Positions 25,963 through 34,599 of a stretch of 64,000 nucleotides of DNA are shown piece by piece. Under the pieces are notes generated by a model that saw only the letters and a list, made by a program, of their open reading frames with translations, was not told the DNA's origin and searched no databases. The stretch is from Acinetobacter baumannii (GTDB lineage Bacteria; Pseudomonadota; Gammaproteobacteria; Pseudomonadales; Moraxellaceae). The stretch spans positions 1 through 64,000 of the forward strand of contig NZ_JADVOP010000012.1 in NCBI RefSeq assembly GCF_016508585.1, written 5' to 3'. The position numbers and the translations under genes were made by a program. The first letter of the stretch is position 1. Every line of letters starts with the position of its first letter.

Positions 25963-26736
25963 ATGCTCAAGCAAAAAATTTTATTGATGACCTTATGCCT
26001 ATTCAGTGGTTTGGCATATGGCGATGTTTCTGTATTTGAACCCACTTTCCCAGTGTTGAAAAACAATAAAGCCTCACCTCAGCAACATCATCTCGAAAAG
26101 CTTCCTGCGACCACACTGAGTCATCATGTTGCTGTAGACACATATATTGCGGTCATTCCCAATCCTTTTAACGATACAGGATTTTATCAAGACGATTCCG
26201 TATGTAAGCGCAACAGCTCCCAAGCAGTGAAATGCCAATTTAATTATAAATTATCGACAGTTGAGGCTAAAAATTTCAAAATCATCCTATTGCCCGGTAT
26301 AGGTCCTGTGCTTGTTCCAATCTCATGGCAAGTCATCAGTACAGATCTCGGACCTTCTGGTGTTGCTTATGCAGTACTTGCAAGTCCGCAAAAAGATGAA
26401 GCCATCACTATTTACAATTCGTCTGCCTGCGTTGGCTGTGCCATGCACAGTGCCAGCTTATATTTTCCAAATGTTCGAAAACTCAGTTTAGCCAATGAGT
26501 TTGGAGCAATCGATGACAGAAACCATCTACTGAAAATTGTCAGGGTAAATAAAAATAAAGTTTACTTTAGTTATCAGATTCCAGACCATGCTGCTCATAC
26601 ACATGGTATTGCCTATTATGTTGATGAAAGTGATGGTAGTGACATCACCAACTTTCAAGAAATTAAAGTCATGCTCAAACCACAGCACCAAACATGGGCA
26701 CGTGATATGCTGAACTTCTATCAAAGCACGCATTAA
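25963..26736 (+). CDS. Secreted protein, DUF4850-like
   Basis: The 257-residue protein has a signal peptide (MLKQKILLMTLCLFSGLAYG). The middle has a CVGCAMHSASLYFPN segment resembling the Cys pair of DUF4850 proteins, preceded by LPGIGPVLVPISWQV. The C-terminal part is beta-rich. The role of the family is unknown; the DUF4850 match is from memory of its Cys motif. It probably shares a transcript with the amidohydrolase gene upstream. Confidence 0.7.
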   Translation: MLKQKILLMTLCLFSGLAYGDVSVFEPTFPVLKNNKASPQQHHLEKLPATTLSHHVAVDTYIAVIPNPFNDTGFYQDDSVCKRNSSQAVKCQFNYKLSTVEAKNFKIILLPGIGPVLVPISWQVISTDLGPSGVAYAVLASPQKDEAITIYNSSACVGCAMHSASLYFPNVRKLSLANEFGAIDDRNHLLKIVRVNKNKVYFSYQIPDHAAHTHGIAYYVDESDGSDITNFQEIKVMLKPQHQTWARDMLNFYQSTH

Positions 26737-26867
26737 GCTAGCTCATCAAAGCGATGAGAATTCAGTTTATCGCGAGGATTTTGACCGAAAACCAATTCTG
26801 AATTATATTATTTTCATTAAATTAAAATTGATCTAAAAATAAGCCAACCACCTGCATGGAGAGCCAG

Positions 26868-27314
26868 ATGAAAAATATTACGGAATGGTTTGATGAATAT
26901 AGTGAAAGCCATCAGAACAAGACCAATAAAGCCATTCATTGGGTCTGTGTTCCTGCGATTTTATTTGCCATCATCGGAATTCTTGCACATTTTAGTGCCT
27001 TGCTTACAGCGCTTCTCTTAGTGCTTACACTGGTTTTCTATGCCCGCTTAGATATTGTGCTTGCTGTCGCCATGACTGCTTTGATTGCAGTCATGGCATG
27101 GGTGATCTATCTACTTCCTGTGGGTGTAGGCTTTTACATTGGCATGTTTATTTTGGCATGGATTGGGCAGTTTTATGGACACAAGGTCGAGGGCAAAAAA
27201 CCGTCATTTTTTAAAGATCTCCAATTTCTCTTGATTGGACCTGTATGGTGCATGGATGCCTATCTCGCCAAAGTACTGCCAAGATGGAAAACACGCCAAA
27301 AACTGGCTTTTTAA
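26868..27314 (+). CDS. Mpo1-like (DUF962) membrane protein
   Basis: The 148-residue protein has the DUF962 pattern: a WFDEYSESHQNKTNKAIHW start with conserved His residues, then four hydrophobic segments and a GQFYGHKVEGKKPSF loop with further His. The yeast homologue Mpo1 is an iron-dependent dioxygenase in phytosphingosine alpha-oxidation; bacterial roles are less known. The ATG at 26868 is preferred to 26856 because GGAGAG then acts as ribosome binding site. Confidence 0.88.
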   Translation: MKNITEWFDEYSESHQNKTNKAIHWVCVPAILFAIIGILAHFSALLTALLLVLTLVFYARLDIVLAVAMTALIAVMAWVIYLLPVGVGFYIGMFILAWIGQFYGHKVEGKKPSFFKDLQFLLIGPVWCMDAYLAKVLPRWKTRQKLAF

Positions 27315-27326
27315 CGAGCATATATT

Positions 27327-27366
27327 GAGGGAAAATTTCATATGGGCTTTTCCCTCCTTTTATTTT
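27327..27366. terminator. Terminator between convergent genes
   Basis: GAGGGAAAA and TTTTCCCTC form a perfect 9-bp stem followed by a T-rich tract on the plus strand, ending the DUF962 gene. azlD converges from the other side, 10 bp away. Confidence 0.75.
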
Positions 27367-27376
27367 CAATTTACGG

Positions 27377-27691
27377 TCAATTTAATAAATAAAATAAGCC
27401 GTAAAAACACAATAAGCTGAGTCCCAGATTAACCAAGATTTTTTGAGAAATCAGTGCCAGAAACACACATATGATTGCCGTTAAAAAATAGGCATCCAAA
27501 GGCAAATTACGTAATTGCTGACCATCAAAGAATACAATCGGTGCACATATGGCTGTAAGTAAACATGGTGCCGAATACTGCAACATATTTTCAATCCAGT
27601 GGGGTAATTTAAATGCGATTTTAGGCTCCAGAAAAAAGTAGCGATTCAGAAATACAATAAGCGCTAAACTCAACAGTAAAGACCATGTCAT
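27377..27691 (-). CDS. azlD: Branched-chain amino acid exporter subunit AzlD
   Basis: The 104-residue membrane protein has four hydrophobic segments and the AzlD pattern (ALIVFLNRYFFLEP, then APCLLTAICAPIVF). It is the small partner of AzlC; together they export branched-chain amino acids. The ATG at 27691 lies 2 bp after the azlC stop; longer frames would overlap azlC without a ribosome binding site. Confidence 0.88.
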   Translation of the reverse strand: MTWSLLLSLALIVFLNRYFFLEPKIAFKLPHWIENMLQYSAPCLLTAICAPIVFFDGQQLRNLPLDAYFLTAIICVFLALISQKILVNLGLSLLCFYGLFYLLN

Positions 27692-27693
27692 TT

Positions 27694-28434
27694 TTAAACT
27701 CCCACGCGTGTAACTTTGATCATCTTTGCTGCACACATCGCACTCAACATTCCTAAAATACCTGACAATACGATGCCCCCCTCAAATTGAAGATATTTAA
27801 AGATACAGGCAAAGACTAAGGTAAAGATCACTCCAATCAAGGTTGCCTTGTTTTTAATCATGGGCACAATGATTAAAATAAATACGGCAGCAATGGAAAA
27901 ATCGAGATGCAAATTTTCTAAATTCGGTATCGACTGTGCCAGTAAGATTCCAAAAAGGCTAAATAGACACCATGCCAAATAAAAACATAAACCTGCACCA
28001 AATAGATAAGCAAAGGTTCGTTGCTTATTTTCCCCAATACCCACTGCAAATAATTCATCAGTTAAAAGAAATCCGATCAGCAGTCTTTGTTTAAAAGAAA
28101 ATTGAGTAACGTCTTTACGGAAGTTGAGTGCATAAATCAAATGCTGACTGGTTAAGAAGAACACCGTAATAAAAATCGTCCAAACCGAAGCACCTGCCAT
28201 AACCAGCCCTAAACTGACCAGTTGAGCAGCTCCAGCAAATACAACAGCTGACATTGAAAATGCTTGAGCAAAGCTCAATCCTGCATTAATCGCCATTGAA
28301 CCCGCCAAAATTCCCCAAGGCAATACAGCGATTGATAAAGGTAAAATATCAACAACACCTCGTAAAAATGCTTTTTTATTCAAATCAGATTTCGATTGAG
28401 TGCCGGCACGACAAGATTCAAATTGATGACTCAT
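27694..28434 (-). CDS. azlC: Branched-chain amino acid exporter subunit AzlC
   Basis: The 246-residue protein has about seven membrane helices and AzlC motifs: LPWGILAGSMAINAGLSF (about 38-55), FAGAAQLVSLGL, and LTDELFAVG. It is the large subunit of the AzlCD exporter. It lies 114 bp after an AraC-type regulator gene in the same direction, a frequent arrangement, so that regulator probably controls it. Confidence 0.92.
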   Translation of the reverse strand: MSHQFESCRAGTQSKSDLNKKAFLRGVVDILPLSIAVLPWGILAGSMAINAGLSFAQAFSMSAVVFAGAAQLVSLGLVMAGASVWTIFITVFFLTSQHLIYALNFRKDVTQFSFKQRLLIGFLLTDELFAVGIGENKQRTFAYLFGAGLCFYLAWCLFSLFGILLAQSIPNLENLHLDFSIAAVFILIIVPMIKNKATLIGVIFTLVFACIFKYLQFEGGIVLSGILGMLSAMCAAKMIKVTRVGV

Positions 28435-28548
28435 TACTTAAATCCAAAACTACGAATGAGATGAGTATCTTTAAAAACATGGACCACAGCTTGAATAAAA
28501 TTGCTGTGCAAAGACTCTATTTTGAAGAATGGAAACAGCTAAAGTAGG

Positions 28549-29421
28549 TTAAATATTTAGAGTGCTTAAATATTGCGCAGGGGTAACGCCCATCGCCTTT
28601 TTAAAATGTCGGTTAAAATGGCTTTGATCTGAAAAACCACAGTTTTGTGCTGTCATGGCAATACTGTGGCCTTGCTTTAATAATTGCCGTGCTTTTAATA
28701 ACCGTACTTGAACAAGCCAACTATGTGGAGGTAAACCCGTATGCTTTTTAAATTCTCTTAAAAAATGCCAAGGACTCAGTCCCACGGTTGCAGCCAAATC
28801 AGTTAATGAATAATCACGCTCCGGAAAGGCACTTAATAAATCTTTGACAATTTCAACTTTACGTTGCGCTTCAGGCAATTCTGCTGGTGTTAATTTTGCT
28901 CGACCATAACGACTGATCAAACGAGCCAAAGTCGATAAATACATGCTTTCCTTGAGTAAAGCATTTTCTTTTTGTTCTAGCAAATCAAAAAGTAAGGTAA
29001 ATTGTTGAGCTAAACCTACATCATGAACCACTGCATGAGGAAACCAGGGTACACTGTTTCTGACACTAAAAAAGTCCTGCCCTGCATCCAGCAACATTTC
29101 AGGCGTTGGATAAATTGCCCGGTATTTCCACCCCGACTCAACCGCAGATGACCCCGTATGAATTTCATCTGCATTGACTAAAATAATGTCTCCTTTCGGA
29201 GCGGTATGTAGCTGTCCTGTTCGATAAAAACTTTGCGCACCATCTTCAATCACGCCGATACAATAACCTTCATGCACATGCTTTGAAAATTGCTTATGGT
29301 GATACTGTGCTTTCAACAACTCCAATCCACCTAATTCTTTAAGGTGGAAATAGTTTGCCCACTCCTGCATGTTTTGAATTCGAACGTCTTGTGATGGCTT
29401 AAAAATAGCACGATTGACCAC
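28549..29421 (-). CDS. AraC-family transcriptional regulator
   Basis: The 290-residue protein has an N-terminal cupin ligand-binding domain (KHVHEGYCIGVIEDG, ILVNADEIHTG). Its C-terminal double helix-turn-helix spans about 185-285 (LTDLAATVGLSPWHFLREFK, then AMTAQNCGFSDQSHFNRHFK). This is the type often found next to azlCD or LysE-type amino acid exporters. It probably activates azlCD directly downstream; the effector is not known. Confidence 0.92.
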   Translation of the reverse strand: MVNRAIFKPSQDVRIQNMQEWANYFHLKELGGLELLKAQYHHKQFSKHVHEGYCIGVIEDGAQSFYRTGQLHTAPKGDIILVNADEIHTGSSAVESGWKYRAIYPTPEMLLDAGQDFFSVRNSVPWFPHAVVHDVGLAQQFTLLFDLLEQKENALLKESMYLSTLARLISRYGRAKLTPAELPEAQRKVEIVKDLLSAFPERDYSLTDLAATVGLSPWHFLREFKKHTGLPPHSWLVQVRLLKARQLLKQGHSIAMTAQNCGFSDQSHFNRHFKKAMGVTPAQYLSTLNI

Positions 29422-29505
29422 AAGGTATAGAACAAAATTGCTGTCTAAACCACTTTAAAACTACAAACAACTCAATTTTATCGTATTGAATGGACAAGGC
29501 ATTGT

Positions 29506-30054
29506 TTATTGATAGGTTTTTCCATCATGCTTTAACCAACCATCTTCATGACGGCGACTAGGATCATGATGTGTCCAATGAATCACTCCACCTTGATTGC
29601 TGTATTCATATTCGCCAAAAAACTCAACACGATCCCCTTTACGTAAATGGTCAATTCGTGGCGCTAAATCAATATTATGTGCGACCAAGACAGTTAAACC
29701 GTTATCCAGTGAAAGAATGAATTTTTGATGTCGTGAACCTTCAGTATCATCACGTAATATTGCTTTTACTCTCCCTACGGACTGCACTTGAACATTGCTT
29801 AACTTCCCATCATAAGCCTGACGAATAACTGTTAAACCCTGCTGGTTTTGACTGTTGTTTGACTGAGTGTTTTGAAACTGTGAATGATCAGTTGATTTGG
29901 AATCAAATTGTGAAGCTCGGTTATTCTGATCTTGGGAATGAACTGGAGCTTGCTGTGTTGATGCCTTGTTTTCTTGATTGAGATCAATGCCAAAATAAGC
30001 CGCGACGATCACTGCGACTGCAGCAGCCATACCAAGTTGAGTTTTGTTTGCCAT
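29506..30054 (-). CDS. Exported DUF3465 (OB-fold-like) protein
   Basis: The 182-residue protein has an N-terminal hydrophobic segment (about 8-24, MAAAVAVIVAAYFGI). A Gln/Ser/Asn-rich linker (about 25-75) follows, then a DUF3465 domain (SVGRVKAILRDDTEG, LDNGLTVLVAHNIDLAPR, WTHHDPSRRHEDGWL) with conserved His residues. Known members are small periplasmic OB-like proteins of unclear function. It stands alone. Confidence 0.82.
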   Translation of the reverse strand: MANKTQLGMAAAVAVIVAAYFGIDLNQENKASTQQAPVHSQDQNNRASQFDSKSTDHSQFQNTQSNNSQNQQGLTVIRQAYDGKLSNVQVQSVGRVKAILRDDTEGSRHQKFILSLDNGLTVLVAHNIDLAPRIDHLRKGDRVEFFGEYEYSNQGGVIHWTHHDPSRRHEDGWLKHDGKTYQ

Positions 30055-30174
30055 TAAATTTCAGTCTAAGCAATATGAATAGAAGAGATTATAAAAGAAT
30101 AACACCCATGATTTGAACAGAATCATTTTATTGATTTTTCTTTAACTTGATTCTTCAATAAAATCAATAACAAT

Positions 30175-30200
30175 AAAAAACCCCTCAAATGAGGGGTTTT
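30175..30200 (-). terminator. Terminator of tsf
   Basis: The stem AACCCCTC/GAGGGGTT with six T on the minus strand lies 26 bp after the tsf stop. Confidence 0.9.
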
Positions 30201-30225
30201 CAATAATTATACTCAAAAAGTAAAA

Positions 30226-31101
30226 TTATTTAGCAGCAGCCTGAGCAGCAGCAACTTCTTCAGCAAAGCTCATTTCAGCTTTTTTCTCAATACCTTCACC
30301 TACTTCAAAGCGAACGAATTGAGCTACAGTTGTTGCAGTCGCTTTCAATACTTCAGCAACTTTTTTATCGTTGTCGATAACGTATTGTTGACGCTCAAGA
30401 ACAACTTCATTCAAGTATTTTTCTACTGAACCAGTCACCATTTTTTCAACGATGTTAGCTGGTTTACCAGATTCAATTGCTTTAGCTTCTGCAATTTCTT
30501 TCTCTTTCGCGATAAGATCAGCAGAAACGTCTTCAGCAGTTACAGCAACTGGGTTGAATGCAGCAACGTGCATTGCAATACCTTTACCAGTTTCAGCAGA
30601 ACCTGTGTAAGAAACTACAACACCAATTTTTAAACCGTGTTTGTAAACTGCAAGGTTTTCACCTTCTACAATTGCAGCACGACGAACCTGAATGTTTTCA
30701 CCGATTTTTTGAACAAGCGCAATACGTGCTTCTTCAACAGTTGAACCGTCTTCAAGTTTCAATTCAGCAATTTGAGCAGCATCAGTTACACCAGCAGCAA
30801 GTGCAGCAGCAGCAACTTTAGCAGAGAAACCCGCAAAGTTTTCGTCTTTCGCAACGAAGTCAGTTTGACAGTTTACTTCTAAAAGAATTGCCTTGTTACC
30901 TTCTTGAGCAATCGTGATTGCACCATCAGCAGCAATGTTGCCCGCTTTTTTAGCTGCTTTTGCTTGACCTGATTTACGAAGGTTATCAATCGCTAATTCG
31001 ATGTCACCGTCTGCTTCTGTTAATGCTTTTTTGCATTCCATCATTGCAAGACCAGTACGGTCACGTAATTCTTTTACCATGCTCGCAGTAACTGCAGTCA
31101 T
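30226..31101 (-). CDS. tsf: Elongation factor Ts
   Basis: The 291-residue protein is EF-Ts, which recharges EF-Tu with GTP. The N-terminal UBA-like motif (LRDRTGLAMMECKKALTEAD), the core TDFVAKDENF segment and the C-terminal EVAAAQ are all present; length is near the family's 283. It lies 140 bp after rpsB, with a terminator-like hairpin between them that probably sets the rpsB/tsf ratio. Confidence 0.98.
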   Translation of the reverse strand: MTAVTASMVKELRDRTGLAMMECKKALTEADGDIELAIDNLRKSGQAKAAKKAGNIAADGAITIAQEGNKAILLEVNCQTDFVAKDENFAGFSAKVAAAALAAGVTDAAQIAELKLEDGSTVEEARIALVQKIGENIQVRRAAIVEGENLAVYKHGLKIGVVVSYTGSAETGKGIAMHVAAFNPVAVTAEDVSADLIAKEKEIAEAKAIESGKPANIVEKMVTGSVEKYLNEVVLERQQYVIDNDKKVAEVLKATATTVAQFVRFEVGEGIEKKAEMSFAEEVAAAQAAAK

Positions 31102-31141
31102 GTTGTTCTCCTAAATACGGTAGAATATGAATCTGTTCAAC

Positions 31142-31172
31142 AAAAACGGCCCAAAGGTTTCTCTGGGCCGCT
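31142..31172 (-). terminator. Attenuator between rpsB and tsf
   Basis: CGGCCCA and TGGGCCG form a GC-rich stem followed by TTTTTG on the minus strand. It lies 70 bp after rpsB and 40 bp before tsf, so it should be a partial terminator. Confidence 0.75.
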
Positions 31173-31240
31173 TTGCTTTATCGACGCTCAATTTGTCATC
31201 ATTTTAAATCGCAAAAATGACAAGCTTGCGTCAAAACGCA

Positions 31241-31993
31241 TTAAGCCTCAGGAGCTTCTTTCGCAGCTTCTTCGCCTTTAGCTTGAGCATTTGCTTGAGT
31301 TTGAGCGTATTCTTTACCAGCAATAATCGCATCAGCCATTGCAGAAGCATAAAGTGTAACAGCACGGATCGCATCATCGTTACCAGGAATAACGAAATCT
31401 ACGTTATCTGGGTTAGAGTTTGTATCAACGATACCGATTACTGGAATACCCAGGTTTTTAGCTTCTTTAATTGCAATCGCTTCGTGATCAACGTCGATGA
31501 TGAACAATGCGTCAGGTAAACCACCCATGTTCTTAACACCGCCTAAAGAGCGTTCAAGTTTTTCCATTTCACGAGTACGTTCTAATGCTTCACGTTTAGT
31601 AAGTTTAGCAAAAGTACCATCTTGTGATTGAGTTTGAAGATCTTTCAAACGGTTGATTGACTGACGAAGAGTTTTCCAGTTAGTCAACATACCACCCAAC
31701 CAGCGGTGATCTACATAAGGTTGACCAGCGCGTTGAGCTTGCTCACGAATGATGTTAGAAGCAGCACGTTTTGTACCAACGAACAATACTTTGTTCTTTT
31801 TGCTTGCTAGATTGTTAACAAAATTCAAAGCATCATTTAACGCAGGAACAGTATGCTCAAGGTTGATGATGTGAATGCGGTTACGCGCACCAAAAATGTA
31901 TTGACGCATTTTTGGGTTCCAGAAGCGAGTTTGGTGACCAAAGTGCGCACCAGCTTGAAGAAGGTCGCGCATGCTTACGTTGTAATCTGCCAT
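31241..31993 (-). CDS. rpsB: 30S ribosomal protein S2
   Basis: The 250-residue protein is S2, needed for late 30S assembly and S1 binding. Motifs [36 protein letters not shown] and [14 protein letters not shown] are standard. The ATG at 31993 (MADYNVSM) follows AAGGTAAAG. The frame is open for 28 more codons upstream, but that is the leader. The C-terminus is Ala/Glu-rich. Confidence 0.98.
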   Translation of the reverse strand: MADYNVSMRDLLQAGAHFGHQTRFWNPKMRQYIFGARNRIHIINLEHTVPALNDALNFVNNLASKKNKVLFVGTKRAASNIIREQAQRAGQPYVDHRWLGGMLTNWKTLRQSINRLKDLQTQSQDGTFAKLTKREALERTREMEKLERSLGGVKNMGGLPDALFIIDVDHEAIAIKEAKNLGIPVIGIVDTNSNPDNVDFVIPGNDDAIRAVTLYASAMADAIIAGKEYAQTQANAQAKGEEAAKEAPEA

Positions 31994-32160
31994 TTTCTTT
32001 ACCTTAAAAGTTTGGGTTAGGCCTCCATATGTCCGCATTCTCCACCCTTTCAGGCACCCAGAGTAATGTGACGACATATGTGCGGATTTTTAAATTACCC
32101 TTATCAAAATTTCCATAAACGATTCATAAAGAAAGTCACAGAAAGCATTTGATAAATTGG
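31994..32160 (-). promoter_or_regulatory. rpsB leader, probable S2 autoregulation
   Basis: The promoter at 32168-32197 predicts a leader of about 165 nt, similar to the long rpsB leader of E. coli, which S2 represses. CCGCACATATGTC (upstream arm) and TGCGGACATATGG (near the ribosome binding site) can pair in two exclusive ways. The gammaproteobacterial leader is known; its structure here is inferred. Confidence 0.5.
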
Positions 32161-32167
32161 GCGGCTA

Positions 32168-32197
32168 TTTATACCATAGTCACATACAAATTTCCAA
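32168..32197 (-). promoter_or_regulatory. rpsB-tsf promoter
   Basis: TTGGAA and TATAAA are 18 bp apart on the minus strand. The -35 element is only 15 bp from the divergent map start codon. Confidence 0.5.
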
Positions 32198-32212
32198 AAG
32201 TTTTTAAAGATC

Positions 32213-33040
32213 ATGAACAGTACTTACGAAGCACCCCGTCGATTAATCAAAACCGCAGATGAAATTGAGAAGATGCGTGTTGCAGGTCGATTGGCTGCAG
32301 AAGTTTTGGATATGATCAAACCGCATATCAAACCAGGTGTCAGTACACTTGAGTTGGATACGATTTGTCATGACTATATTGTCAACACACAAGACGCTAT
32401 ACCTGCATGTCTGGGTTATGGTGCTGCACCAGGTCGACCTGCTTTCCAACATGTGATCTGTACTTCTGTCAATCACGTGGTATGCCACGGTATTCCATCT
32501 GAAAGTAAGATCCTGAAAAAAGGCGATATTCTCAATATCGATGTCACCGTGATTAAAGATGGCTACCATGGCGACACCAACATGATGTATATCGTCGGTG
32601 GCGAAACTTCAATTATTGCACACCGTTTATGTAAAGTTGCGCAGGAAGCGATGTATCGTGGTATGGCAACCGTCAAACCAGGCTCTACAATTGGGGATAT
32701 TGGCGCTGCGATTCAAAAATACGTAGAGTCAGAACGTTTTAGCGTTGTTCGTGAATATTGTGGTCATGGGATTGGTACCGTGTTCCATGACGAACCACAG
32801 GTTCTACACTATGGGCAACCCAATTCTGGCATGATTCTCGAAGAAGGTATGACGTTTACCATTGAACCGATGGTCAATGCAGGTGTTTGGCAGACACGTC
32901 TAATGGGTGACAAATGGACTGTTGTAACCAAGGATCATAGCCTTTCCGCTCAATATGAACACACCCTTTTGGTGACGAAAGACGGTGTAGAAGTTTTAAC
33001 TGCGCGTCCTGAAGAAGATTTGTCTCGCTTTCAGAAATAA
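32213..33040 (+). CDS. map: Methionine aminopeptidase, type I
   Basis: The 275-residue enzyme removes the N-terminal Met from nascent proteins. The five metal ligands can be seen: Asp in LNIDVTVIKDGYHGDT (two), His in YCGHGIGTVFH, Glu in FTIEPMV and Glu in QYEHTLLVT. It is a type Ia enzyme, without an N-terminal zinc extension. It is divergent from rpsB, as in many gammaproteobacteria, and ends at a terminator. Confidence 0.97.
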   Translation: MNSTYEAPRRLIKTADEIEKMRVAGRLAAEVLDMIKPHIKPGVSTLELDTICHDYIVNTQDAIPACLGYGAAPGRPAFQHVICTSVNHVVCHGIPSESKILKKGDILNIDVTVIKDGYHGDTNMMYIVGGETSIIAHRLCKVAQEAMYRGMATVKPGSTIGDIGAAIQKYVESERFSVVREYCGHGIGTVFHDEPQVLHYGQPNSGMILEEGMTFTIEPMVNAGVWQTRLMGDKWTVVTKDHSLSAQYEHTLLVTKDGVEVLTARPEEDLSRFQK

Positions 33041-33077
33041 ATAAGTCATTGACTCCTCTGACGGGGGCAAATTATTA

Positions 33078-33105
33078 AAAGGTCATATTGATATGGCCTT
33101 TTTTT
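33078..33105 (+). terminator. Terminator of map
   Basis: AAAGGTCATA and TATGGCCTTT form a stem followed by seven T, about 40 bp after the map stop. Confidence 0.85.
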
Positions 33106-33366
33106 ATGAACTGCTTTTTTTGTTATAAACAAGCTTATGTTTTAACTTATTTTTTACTGTAAAAACCTTCCATTTTTACAATGTAATTTAATATTAACAT
33201 AATTACATAGATGCCACATTTTTAAGTCCCTGATAAATAAAATATTAAAAAAAGAACATTCACTAAAAAAAAGACCTTGCAAAAGCAACATTCAAAAATA
33301 GCAAAAAATCCTCATAATAAAAATACATAAAAATTAGTATCAATTGCGGACATGGAGTCCAATTCT
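33106..33366. other. Upstream region of the OmpW-like gene
   Basis: These 260 bp are very AT-rich, with several A- and T-tracts that may bend DNA. No gene is seen. It probably holds the promoter of the porin gene; I cannot name a clear -35/-10 pair. Confidence 0.4.
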
Positions 33367-34416
33367 ATGAAGAAATCATTACTTTGCATGATGACCACAT
33401 GTATGGCTTTACCTATACTGACCCATGCGGATTCGCCTTATTTTAGTTTGAAAGATGGTGATGGATTTAAACGTTTTTCTGTTTCGGCAGGCTGGTTGCA
33501 TGCAATGCCACAAGGCAATGGCAATCCGATCAAAGTGAACACAGCCGTTGCAGAAGGAACCCAGTCAAAAGTAGGAGATATTTCTAAAAAAGCTGTTCTA
33601 GATGCGGCTGTTAAGGAGTCAAATCCTTTTCTATATGGCGCAATCGGTCTTTTAGGTAACACCATTCCTGGCGCTTTAACAGGTACAGCAACTGTCAATG
33701 GCTTATCGAGTTGGACTGCTGAAGGTACAGGCTTGACAGCAAAAGATGTTGATACTTTCGGTTTGATGGGCAACTATTACTTTACAGACAATATTTCTCT
33801 AGAGTTTAAAGCAGGTATTCCACCTAAAGTCGAGATTGAGGGTAAAGGTCAGATCTATGCACCTTTAACCGGCAAAGATTCGACCCCACTCGGAAGTATA
33901 GACTTGCAAAAAGATATACCGATTACCGATTTATCCAAGCATTCCAAAGCAGCATCAGCAACTGCATGGTTACCGGCGGCAGAATTACACTATCAATTTG
34001 GTAAATCCGGTGTAAATAAATTTCGCCCTTATCTCGGTGTCGGGGTGATGTATGCACATTTTACTCATTTAAAAGTTGATAATGGTGTAAAAGATGATTT
34101 GATTGCAGCAGGTCATATGATCCAGAATGTACTGGATGGACAAGCAGGTGCTGCACTTGATGGTAAAACCTCTTCAGCAAATCCTGTAGTCAAAGTCAAA
34201 GCAGATGATGCGTGGGCACCTATGGCGACATTGGGTGCAACCTATGACTTTAATGATCGTTGGTTTGGCGTAGGTTCTGTGACTTATGCACCCATGAGTA
34301 GCGATGCCACCATTACCATTTCAAACTCAAATACCAATAAAGAGCTTGTTACGGCCAAGACTAAAATCGATATTGACCCACTGATTACTTATCTTGGCGT
34401 TGGTTACCGTTTTTAA
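33367..34416 (+). CDS. OmpW-family outer membrane protein
   Basis: The 349-residue protein has a signal peptide (MKKSLLCMMTTCMALPILTHA) and the OmpW layout: FSVSAGWLH near the start, FGLMGNYYFTDNISLEFKAG, FRPYLGVGVMYAHFTH, and the C-terminal ITYLGVGYRF with terminal Phe. It is much longer than OmpW (about 210), owing to inserts near residues 40-95 and 245-280. The family forms 8-stranded barrels that pass small hydrophobic molecules. The ATG at 33367 follows GGAG. Confidence 0.85.
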   Translation: MKKSLLCMMTTCMALPILTHADSPYFSLKDGDGFKRFSVSAGWLHAMPQGNGNPIKVNTAVAEGTQSKVGDISKKAVLDAAVKESNPFLYGAIGLLGNTIPGALTGTATVNGLSSWTAEGTGLTAKDVDTFGLMGNYYFTDNISLEFKAGIPPKVEIEGKGQIYAPLTGKDSTPLGSIDLQKDIPITDLSKHSKAASATAWLPAAELHYQFGKSGVNKFRPYLGVGVMYAHFTHLKVDNGVKDDLIAAGHMIQNVLDGQAGAALDGKTSSANPVVKVKADDAWAPMATLGATYDFNDRWFGVGSVTYAPMSSDATITISNSNTNKELVTAKTKIDIDPLITYLGVGYRF

Positions 34417-34511
34417 TACTTGATGCGCATTCGAGATGGATATGTTTTTATTGAAAATCATTCAATCCATGAGTCAAGATCAATTCCCGAATAGCAAGCA
34501 GATTGATCACT

Positions 34512-34535
34512 AAAATTTATCGATTGATAAATTTT
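34512..34535. promoter_or_regulatory. Perfect inverted repeat before the MFS gene
   Basis: AAAATTTATC-GATT-GATAAATTTT has perfect 10-bp arms. It lies 65 bp upstream of the MFS start and 96 bp after the porin stop. An operator is likely; a weak AT-rich terminator is the alternative. Confidence 0.45.
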
Positions 34536-34599
34536 TATTCTATCGCTAAGTGCCATTGAATCCTCTACAATTCTCACATGATGATTCAATGGATGACTT

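Noticed and set aside
30558..30821. Gln/Leu-rich 87-codon frame on the plus strand
   Set aside because: It lies entirely within tsf on the other strand; its Gln richness comes from the Ala-rich codons of EF-Ts read backwards.
31994..32077. Longer rpsB start
   Set aside because: S2 proteins begin at the MADYN-type start, which has a ribosome binding site; the upstream part is leader RNA.
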